From assembly GCA_026008535.1 (NCBI GenBank), contig BRKX01000006.1:43016664-43080663 (forward strand): DNA of 64,000 nucleotides. Reading direction: 5' to 3'. Positions 33,914 through 42,472 of the stretch are shown one piece after another. The notes beneath the pieces are model-generated. The model saw only the letters and a list, made by a program, of their open reading frames with translations. It was not told where the DNA came from and made no database searches. This DNA comes from Perilla frutescens (lineage: Eukaryota > Streptophyta > Magnoliopsida > Lamiales > Lamiaceae). Every line of letters starts with the position of its first letter. The stretch's first letter is position 1. The position numbers were made by a program, and so were the translations under genes.

Positions 33914-34999
33914 TGATGTGACCCGGGACCTATGGGACACGACAAAGACTAGATATGCGGAAGCTAAGGAACGGAACAATGTCGGATGCGTAAGGGATCA
34001 ATACGACTCTAGAGAAAGGACGAAAGACTCAACTAGAAAAAACAAGACTCGAACGGAAATAGAACTTACTAGGATACGTAGACACGAACTAGGACTCGAT
34101 GGATGACTCTTGAATGACTTCGGTGGTGGCTGAATTTGCGGCGTACGGCGGTGAGGACGGTGGCAATCATCGGACTTGGTGGAAGAAGCGGCGATGAAGG
34201 ATAGTTGTGGATTGGATAGATCGGTGAACCTGTGTTGTAGCAAATCGAACGCACTCATCTAGCTTCTCCGGATAGCAATTCTCCCAAGTATTTGATTATA
34301 CCCTGAAGTATTGGTTTGCTAAATCAATAGAATTGTTTGGTGTAATTTTCGATCAACAGAAGATCAAGAGACAAAAGAGAAATAACTTCTTAAATTCATG
34401 CAATTGTCTAACTTTAATGTAATAAATGAATGTCCTATTTATAATATAGTATAAGGAACGAAAATCTAGTCCTAATTAACTAAGAAATTCGAAAATACTA
34501 AGAGTCCTAGTCAAACTAGGATAAAATTAAAAGATACCAAAAATAAGATAACAAAAATCTAACTAAATCTAACTAGATAAGGATAAATCCCAAACTTATT
34601 GTTGGGCTTGAAAATCTCACCATCTTGGACCCTTAATTACACGTCCATGGGCTGAATTAATTTGGAAATTAATTCGGTCCATATAGTGTAAAATATCTGC
34701 CACCTTTGCATGAAAAACAACAACTTGTCGGATTCCCATGCAAACGCGTAGAACTCTTCATGCACACGTCCAAATGGTGCGATTCTTCTTCTCACGTCTT
34801 CATACTTCCTTCTTATTCATCAATGGATAGCATGGTGATCAATCTCGGGCTTCTCGACACTTCATCTTCATGCGATTCGAATTTGCGACGAATAGAAGCT
34901 TGTAAATAAGCTTGCAACTTCTTCGCTCGCAAACGCGTCATAGGACCTTTGAACTACAGCTCCGGATCATCCTCTTCTTTGCCTAGCTCGACCTCATCA
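33914..34999 (-). repeat. 5' LTR of the CRM-like element
   Basis: 1086 bp direct repeat of 27048-28152. It has a TATAAATAGG box on the minus strand near 34434-34443. It ends GACCTCATCA before the GAACA duplication. Confidence 0.93.
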
Positions 35000-35004
35000 G
35001 AACA

Positions 35005-35189
35005 TGCTACCGATTATGATGTTTTACCAAATAATTTACTTGATTATTTTATTTAATTATTTAATATATGTTCATAATTATTTCACACAATTAAATCTAC
35101 CAAACGTTATTCATTATTTATTAATATGCAAAAATTCACATATTTATTTATTCGTACAAATATATTCAAATGCCATATACCTAATTAAA
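35005..35189 (-). mobile_element. Truncated inner end of the left-arm Helitron
   Basis: This continues the minus-oriented Helitron after the CRM-like insertion. 35085-35180 is an inverted copy of 35370-35465 (shared core around AATATATTTGTACGAAT on one strand). About 175 bases of the Helitron 5' end are missing from this arm. Confidence 0.6.
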
Positions 35190-36024
35190 TCTATCTATAC
35201 TATAAAATGGAGTTCCATCCAAAAAAATTCCCTCATAAAACATCAAATCATCTACAGTAATTTTTTTATTTTTTTTAACGTCTCACCATCTTGTCTCTCT
35301 CAAACACACACATTTACAAATATTTTTTTATTATATAATTAATTTGAGATATATTCATTAACATATTTCTTTATATACATGACATTCAAAATATATTTGT
35401 ACGAATGAATAAATATGTGAACTTTTGCATATTAAGAAGTAATTGATAACGTTTAGTAGATTTTAGGGTAAAGGTACAAAAAAATACATAAGGTATTGAC
35501 CAAGTTCCGGTTAGGTACTTAAGGTTTGACTCGGTCCATTCGGCCCCTTAAAGTTTTAAAATCGGTACAATCATGCCCTTCCGTCTCGCCTCCGTTACTG
35601 AGTTAGAAACTACCGTTACCGAGTCAAACCTTAAGTGCCTAACCGGGACTCAGCCAATATCTTAGGTGTTTTTTGTACCTTTGCCCTATACTTTTTTTAC
35701 AAGTATGGAGAAAAAATACGGAGATATTAAAAAAATCACTTTATTAACTAAGAAATATGAATTAAACATAAGATAGACTGAAAAAAATGTAGAATATCTC
35801 ATTATTGACTAAGAAATAAGAATTAAGCATAAGATATTAAAAAAGTAAAGTTAATAAATTAAAAAATTCGGCATGTCGCGCAGTGCACTCGCTTAATGCT
35901 AATGTGTGGGATCGTGCACTATGCTCGATTATTCATATTTTGAAAGTTAAAGTTGTTCAAAGATTATTCCTTTTTCCTCACCTGTTTTCAAGTGTCAGGT
36001 TTATATTTAAGCATTTGTGTTGTA

Positions 36025-36082
<58 letters not shown>
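36025..36082. repeat. (ATT)n microsatellite
   Basis: About 19 ATT triplets in the middle of the Mutator-like element, followed by a T-rich stretch. Translating it gives only a poly-Leu artefact. Confidence 0.95.
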
Positions 36083-36086
<4 letters not shown>

Positions 36087-36180
36087 TTTATTTTATTTTT
36101 TTTGCCGAGACATGTCTTTATAATTTATTGGCTTTTATTTTCCTTTAGCAGCCTATATATATTGAGTTGATAGTTTTGTT

Positions 36181-36382
36181 TGCATATTTGTTGGTTTGTT
36201 ATACATGTAAAAAAAATATAGAGCAAATGTATAAAAAAATACATAAAGTATTGATCGAGTCCCAGTTAGGCATTTAAGATTTGCATATTTGTTGGTTTGT
36301 TATACATGTAAAAAAAATATAGGGCAAAGGTATAAAAAAACACCTAAAGTATTGATCGAGTCCCAGTTAGACATTTAAGATT
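36181..36382. repeat. 101-bp tandem duplication at the inner edge of a TIR
   Basis: Two copies, starting TGCATATTTGTTGGTTTGTT at 36181 and 36282. Each includes the first part of the right TIR, so the right TIR is preceded by a partial extra copy. Confidence 0.85.
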
Positions 36383-36802
36383 TGACTCAGTAACAGTCAT
36401 TTCTAACTCAGTAATGGAGGCGAGACAAAAAGGCATGGTTGTACCGATTTTAAAATCTTTAGGGGCCGAATGGACCGAGTCAAACCTTAAGTGCCTAACC
36501 GGGACTCGGCCAATACTTTAGGTGTTTTTTTATAACTTTGGCCCTAGATTTTACTATGTCAAATAATTATCAACATATATTAAATAAAAAAATCAAGTGA
36601 ACTACCTGATAAAAATATCATAATCGGTATCATGTTTTATTATATGTAGATATAACATTTATAATATTTATTTTAATTATATTAAACATTAAATGGTTAA
36701 TAATTTAACATTCAAATTAAATGAATATCTAAATCAAACGAAGATTAATATTTATAATTTTATATGGTCTGCTATATTATTTTTTAGAAAATATAGTCTT
36801 TA

Positions 36803-37187
36803 GGATTCATTATACTTTAGTATCCGAACGATGGACGTTTCTTCACTTTTATCCCAAAATTTTAAAAAATTACATATTAACACTTTATGTTTGCACAAAT
36901 GAATATTTATAGAACTATATCAATTTTTAAATCTCACAAATGTTGACTTAGATTGCTGAAAATCTTTCAAACTCTGTTTTTAGCATATTTCATTTGTACA
37001 AATATTGAATGTTGTTGTTGCTCTTCACAATATCCAACAGTCCATATTTACATTTGTGAGACTGTAAAACTATTTTAACATTATATGTGTTAATTTGTGT
37101 AGAAGTTCACTATCACTATGTAAATTTTAAAATTTTTGAACACAAGTGTAAAAGCGCTCAACGTTAAGTATTAAAGTATAATCAACC
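36803..37187. mobile_element. MITE, about 385 bp
   Basis: The ends are inverted copies: GGATTCATTATACTTTAGTA on the left and, inverted, GGTTGATTATACTTTAATAC on the right, continuing into an AACG motif. The interior is AT-rich, has repeats of ACAAATGTTG/CATTTGTACAAATATTG, and no ORF. No clear duplication was identified, so the family is uncertain. Confidence 0.6.
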
Positions 37188-37239
37188 ATATTTTAATGAA
37201 AATAAAATGAAGATTGAAATATAATGAAGATATGTGAGC

Positions 37240-37513
37240 TGTTAGTCTCGGTGCGAGCCTTTGTCAGTTTAAGGGGTTGAATAAACTGACTTCAAAAACT
37301 TTAAAACAGATACGGAATAGATAGGGCCCTGACTCGCTTTTGAGATTTAACTGTGCTGACTGATCAGTTGAGAGAAGCTGGCAGAGGCTTAGCTGGTGAG
37401 CTGATCAGTTTTCAACTGATAGCTAGAAGACGTGGCTGAAGCTTGTCAGTTCAGTCTGTGTGTGTGAATGTGTGCAGTTAAAGAACTTGCAAGACTGAAA
37501 AACAGTAAGAGCA
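37240..37513 (-). repeat. Terminal 274 bp of the copia 3' LTR (correct orientation)
   Basis: Direct copy of 51584-51862 with identity in the mid-90s by eye, beginning TGTTAGTCTCGG. The match stops at GAGCA (37513), after which the expected LTR sequence is absent. Confidence 0.88.
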
Positions 37514-39165
37514 TGTTAGGAAAAACTATCAAAGAACCCCTAGATAAGGTTTTGATGAGATGTCAAAACTATTCCTGAAAAACTGACCAAGATCCAAGCT
37601 GTATATCTCACCTGACCAATCCAGAGTCTCAAGAAGGAACTCAACGGAAGCTAGAGTCAACCCAACTAGAGCATGGTCAACCATCTAGAAGGATACGCAA
37701 ACCAGTCAAACCTCAATCCAACTAAGGGTTAAAAGAGTCGAACCAGTCAAAACAAAACCGACAGCTAAGTCAGCTGAGCTGAGAGAAAAATCGACAAGAC
37801 TGAAGAAACTGATAAGAGATCAGTTTAAACTAAAGTCTAGAAGTATCCAGCTGATGGCCAAACTTAACTTCAGCCAAACTGAAGTAAACAAACGAATCAA
37901 TCAAAGGCCAGAACTGAAGTCAGCCAGCTTGTAGGAGAAAACAAGCAAACATCTGACAAGGAAGCTTGAGAAAGATCAGTTAAACTGACAAGCTAGCCAA
38001 CAGCTTGTGATTAGTCAAGCTGACAAGAAAGCTCAAGAAAGATCAATCAAACTGACAAGCTAGCCAACAGCTTGTGATCAGTCAAGCTGACAAGAAAGCT
38101 CAAGCAAGAACAGTCAAACTGACAAGCTAGCCAACAGCTTGTGATCAGTCAAGCTGACAAGAAAGCTCAAGAAAGAACAGTCAAACTGACAAGCTAGCCA
38201 ATAGCTTGTGATAAGTCAAGCTGACAAGAAAGCTCAAGAAAGAACAGTCGAACTGACAAGCCATTCAACAACTTGAGATCAGTTGAGCTGGAGGAAGAAG
38301 CTCAGAACTGCCCCCCACTGGAGTAATAACCGAACTAAGTAGACAAGCTCAGAACTGCCAACTGGAACTCAAACTTGCTAAACTGGAGCTCAGAACTGCC
38401 AGCCAGAGAGTCCTGGAGTTAATGCTCAAATGAAAATCTTGGAATATATGCTCCATCGGAGATCCTGGAATTAAATATCCAATAAAGATCGATTGGCAAA
38501 GCAACAGTTACTGGAATCAAATATCCAACAGAGATCGATTGGCAAAGCAACGACTACTTCAACCAAAAGCTCCAATGATGATAAAGACCATCTGCCATTG
38601 ATGAACCAACAGAGCCATTGATCAGTGGAACTCAACGGTCACAAAACCACTACTCTATAAAAGACGAGTGAATCAATGTGTTCATAGGCTTTTCGCAACT
38701 TTCATTCTTGAAGCCTTCATTCAAGTTATCTCAAACAGAGCTTTCTTTCTCCCTCCCACATAGCTCACGTTCAGCATTTGCTAAAACTGCGAGAGTCCAA
38801 CTAAGAAGAAGAATCCACAGAATCAAAGCATTCAGCTAGCCGTTGATAATCCAGCCAGAGCAACCTTCTCAGTTCCAGCAATACACCGATCAACTACCCA
38901 GCTCAAATTAAAGGAACACACCAGTTGATATCCCCTGTTCAAGACTAACGTCTTGAAGATCGAAAGAGATCTAAAACCTTGTAAAGAAGTCAATAGCACA
39001 TACCTTCCTAGCGAGCAGTTAGGGACTGCAAGTGTGAGCCGTCGACCCGCTGAGGTTGCGAGCAGTTACCAGGTTTAGCCAACTGTCCTTCATTGTATAA
39101 TTTGTAAAGAAACTCAGGTTATAGAGTGGAGTTTCCCTTTTGCGGAAGGAAGAGAGGACGTAGAA
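37514..39165 (+). repeat. Partial copia LTR in opposite orientation, with its own TATA box
   Basis: Starts with an exact LTR terminus (TGTTAGGAAAAA) and matches the inverse of 51901-53337 at a much lower level, about 70% in the best blocks (for example around AGATCTAAAA near 38970). A TATA box CTCTATAAAAG lies at about 38654-38664 facing right. It is cut at 39165, inside the region where the third extra ORF ends. The low similarity compared with 37240-37513 suggests it came from a different member of the family. Confidence 0.75.
37983..38285 (+). repeat. 67-bp minisatellite, about 4.5 units
   Basis: Units start with AACTGACAAGCTAGCC at 37983, 38050, 38117, 38184 and 38251 (the last one diverged). 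Each unit contains AGCTTGTGAT and CAAGCTGACAAG, which are partial inverses of each other. The right LTR lacks this array. Confidence 0.9.
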
Positions 39166-40435
39166 TAGTGATGATGGCATCCTCTTGAAGAGGAGTTGTG
39201 GACGAGTTGGAGGGCTTATGTTTAGGAAGGGGTGCATCATGAGGCACCAAGGTTTGAAACCTCTTAATCATAGAGTCCATGATTTCTGGGACTGATGGAG
39301 GCGTATTAAGTGGATAGTTCATCCAGCTCCGGCTCCATTCACCTTTCTCAATCCAATATGAGTAGCCTTGCTTGTCTGCCATCATTAGCATGGTAGCATC
39401 ATCCACCTGGTATCTCCAGAGGTGATACTGAAGATATCTTCGAAGGTGTTCGAAGAGAAATGGACTGTGCTCCCTTATTTAACCAAAACAACTTTCTAGT
39501 TGTTGGTCAAGGCTTGTATTGAAGCCTTCTTCTAGAGATTCTAGGGCAACGACATAAGGAGGTTCACTGGTTGCAGGTGCAGTAGACTCATCACTTGTAC
39601 AAGTGTAAGAGTCACTGTCAGTCGAGGACTGACCTGCATCAGCTAGAGGATCAGCATAAAAGAGCGGCTGCTTTCCTTTAGCTGGGTTGTGGTCCTCCAT
39701 GAGCTGAAGTCTCGACTTTCTAGGGCGGCAAGTTACATTCTGATGTCTTCGGTGAATGTAGACTGTAGGAAGGAGATCTCGTCTTGTGAGAGTGTATCCA
39801 CCAGGAACTATTCCAAGTTGCTTCGCGATGATATGAATGAGTCAATTTGCAAATCCTAACTTGGCTTTGAATGTGCTAGAGGTTAGATCGATCTCAGCAT
39901 GCCTCACATGACAACGAAGATGTGCCAATATATAGGATGCCCAATTAGCCTTGCATCCATAATATATTGCGGCCATAAAATGAGAGCTGTTGTCATTGAA
40001 CTGTGCGTTGGTGATGCTACTCAGAAAAATGTGTATCACAATGTCCAGGATCTGGACCATAGTTGGACAGAGACTATCTTTTAAGTTGTTTGAAGGGAAC
40101 GCTAGTTCAAACACCTTTGGGCCATGATCGGGGAGCTGAAATAGGTCGGTTAGCACATCTTTGTTGATGATGATAACTTGATCTCGAACAACAAAGATTA
40201 TGTTGTGTCTTGAGATTTCCGCGTGATAGTAGAACTTAGCTACAAGCGGAAGATACTTCCTTTTGGGCTGTGTTGTCATAAATGACAAGAGCCCGCATGA
40301 CTCTAATAAGTTGAAGATCATGCTGGTCTTCTCACGACCGATTCGAGCTTGAAGAAATGCTCGATCAATGAACTTATCCATTTTGAGCTTCTTTATTAGA
40401 AGTTCCATATTCATCGATTGGAATAAAGAAGCCAT
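39119..40435 (-). pseudogene. Extra ORF copy 3 of the copia element (env-like position)
   Basis: A frame of about 438 codons from ATG 40435 (MASLFQSMN) to a stop at 39119, broken by two in-frame stops (near 39839 and 39479). Conserved features: GLLSFMTTQPKRKYLPLVAK then FYYHAEISRHN, VVRDQVIIINKDVLTDLFQL, P..G, KANWASYILAHLRCHV, and a C-terminal block LFEHLRRYLQYHLWRYQ. All align with the other two copies at 40797-42016 and 42473-45068. A Ser/Thr/Glu-rich acidic segment lies between. The last codons lie within LTR-derived sequence. No signal peptide or convincing membrane segment. Function unknown; the position after RNase H is where SIRE elements carry an env-like ORF. Confidence 0.6.
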
Positions 40436-40796
40436 TCTTCGATTGATATAAGAGGAGAAGAAATGGGCTATGGATAAGTGAGAAGATAAGGAAAGGAAAT
40501 AAAGAAGTTAGAGAGAGAATTTTTGGCTCTTTTGTATATTCTTTTCTTCTTCAACTTCTCCACTGCTATTAAAAGCAGTAATTTTGCATGCATTAAAACC
40601 AGACCAATAGAGTGCTTACTAGCTGACCAGCTATCTGATTTGAAATAAATTTAGCTAAATAAATGATGCATGCATCTCAGCCGTCCACTTGGATTAATGA
40701 TTTATGATTGAGCGGCTGAGATCTGAGGATTTGAAAATCTGAGTAGTTGCCATAAATAGCACAATATTTTGGAGGAAATGGATTTGAGGCTCCAAT
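40436..40796 (-). promoter_or_regulatory. Leader ahead of extra ORF copy 3
   Basis: 361 bases. In the sense direction the end nearest the ATG is pyrimidine-rich (TCTCTCTAACTTCTTTATTT, then further TC runs), as in plant 5' UTRs. A TATTTA motif is seen upstream. Whether it drives transcription is not known. Confidence 0.35.
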
Positions 40797-42016
40797 CTAT
40801 TTGATGCTCCAAGTCTCTTCACGTTGCCAAAAGCTCATGCCATGGAAGGCTGTAAGCAAGAAATGTGACTGGATTGACATTGAGTGTCTCCAGTTGTACC
40901 AGTAAAAGTACCGGTGCAGCTGTTTGAATAGCTGATTGTCTTGCTTGGCAACATATGTGAAGTGAGTGAGAAGGAGATTCGTTACATCCTTCTGAGGACG
41001 CTTGACTTCATATTCACCACTGTAGAAAGTGCGAATGTTATCTTCAGTCAGTTGGAGAGGAGGGCAGGCTCTTCTGAAGTACTCAACTCCATAGTTTGGA
41101 TTAAGAATTCCAATGAAGGGAATAAGCCCATCTGGATCAGTTCAGGGTTTAAAATCAACTGATGATCCATTTTTGGAGTGAGGAGAGGGAACTTCATTGG
41201 CATCTAAACTGCTTGAAGTTATATTGCCAGATTTGGCTTTAGATCTCCTCTTCTTCTTGAGTGACTGAAGATGTGTTTTCCCTTTCTTGAGAATTCAGTA
41301 GGATATGAGGATTGGAAGTGCGTCATCATTTCGAAGATTCAACATATCTTCTAGGAGCTTGCTTATTCTTAGAACAAGTCCTACTCTGGACTTAAATTTC
41401 CCAGTTCTTTTTGAGTTGACGACTTTGATGACTTGATGCTTAAATTGGGAGAAGATGAATTCTGCCCAATTAGCTTCCAATTCTTCAACAAGGTGTATCA
41501 TTACCTTGTATCTTTCTTGAGTCAACTGACTCAAGCTTCTAATGGTACCAACATCATCTTGTTCGTGATATCGAGTATGACTCCACACTCGGGCTTCAAA
41601 TCAGTTTTGGCTGTGGTAAAACTGAATTGCTTAGAGCAATTTGAAGCACGCCATTCTTTCCAGTATGGTTCAGCTGAATCTTTCAGATCTTGAACCCTGG
41701 AGCCTTTTCTGGGAAGTTGAAAGATATCTGCAATCTTTCTTTTACTGATTCGGAGTTTTCTTTCTTGAATCACTGATTGTATGACCTTCCCATCCGCAGT
41801 GACCTTTGCTTGAAACAAGAACTCACTTACGAAGTTTTGTCTGAAGAATATTGGAGGAGTTTCTAGGTAGTGCAGAATTTCGGTCTTGTGAAGATTGACC
41901 AGAAGAAAAGAATTGTTTGATTCTTCAAGAATCAATTGAAATTTCTGTCTTTCCAGAAATTTATCTCTCATCATTTGCTCTTTAAAATAGGTAAGAGCTT
42001 TTAAAGCTTCAGCCAT
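40797..42016 (-). pseudogene. Extra ORF copy 2 of the copia element
   Basis: Starts at ATG 42016 (MAEALKALTYF) and ends at TAG 40797, with a frameshift near 41550 and stops near 41295 and 41155. Shared motifs: LLVNLHKTEILHYLETPP, FVSEFLFQAKVTADG, the ERKLRISKRKIADIFQL segment followed by P..G, EANWAEFIFSQFKHQV and RISKLLEDM. The C-terminal part (GLIPFIGILNPNYGVEYF, RRACP, then LHRYFYWYNW) matches copy 1 directly (IVPFRGIPPSNSRAEYF, then ARYCYWYL). A Lys/Arg-rich stretch (SLKKKRRSKAKSG) could be a nuclear localisation signal. Function unknown. Confidence 0.6.
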
Positions 42017-42472
42017 TTTTGAAAATTATTGGCTGAGTTTGAATTGAAGCTTTCATTTTCTTGAGAGAAAGAGAGAACACTCTTTTTGAAAGAGAAGAGA
42101 ATATGAATTCTGTTGAGAGACTGCCTTCTTTTTTTTTTTTTTAAAATGTAGTGGATGTTGAATGTGTTATTGTATTGTATTCTCTCAAAATTTTGACCAA
42201 GGGGTTTTTATGAGTGAGGAAGGAGACTCATAAATGTGTTGGTTGAAAGAATTAAATTCCCTTTGTCGTTTTTAGTCGTTGGTTTAAAATGACCATGAAA
42301 CGTGTCAATATTTTACCAACGGTCTGAAATTTCAAAATGAATGTTGACATGTCATGTACATTATATTATTTTTTTTAAATTAATTTTCATTTTTTTTAAG
42401 AAAATTTTGAAGTACATTGAATCACAAGATAATAACTAGAGAGTCTTGAATAAGTTGTGCTTGATCAGGCTC
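42017..42472 (-). promoter_or_regulatory. Leader ahead of extra ORF copy 2
   Basis: 456 bases. In the sense direction it holds CTCATAAAAACCCC (TATA-like, near 42210) followed by a TC-rich stretch (TCTCTTCTCTTTC, near 42090) up to the ATG at 42016, the look of a plant promoter and 5' UTR. Confidence 0.4.

Larger units (their letters stand above)
27048..34999 (-). mobile_element. Complete CRM-like chromovirus (Ty3/gypsy), 7.95 kb
   Basis: LTRs at 27048-28152 and 33914-34999 bound an internal region with PBS, gag, protease, RT, RNase H and integrase on the minus strand. A perfect duplication GAACA flanks it (27043-27047 and 35000-35004). A strong polypurine tract abuts the 3' LTR. The pol frame runs through the tract into the 3' LTR and ends there, as known for the CRM lineage, and its last segment has the FNVADLSPF motif found in CRM-type integrase tails. 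It lacks a canonical chromodomain. A few stops, a small deletion and a frameshift break it. The LTRs look about 96-97% identical, the closest pair in this window. Confidence 0.92.
35466..36544. mobile_element. Mutator-like non-autonomous TIR element with 9-bp TSD
   Basis: 1079 bp with inverted repeats of about 220 bp: 35466-35686 and the inverse of 36322-36544 share GGTTTGACTCGGTCCATTCG and the flanks on both sides. Each TIR is itself largely palindromic (TAAGGTTTGACTCGGT and its complement occur within one TIR). Perfect 9-bp direct repeats TAGATTTTA flank the element (35457-35465 and 36545-36553), which is the Mutator superfamily signature. No transposase ORF. Confidence 0.8.

Noticed and set aside
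35883..36170. 95-codon ORF with a poly-Leu run
   Set aside because: It is the translation of the (ATT)n microsatellite in the Mutator-like element.
37983..38285. Possible CRISPR-like array
   Set aside because: Units are contiguous 67-bp tandem copies with no unique spacers, in plant nuclear DNA inside an LTR. This is a minisatellite.
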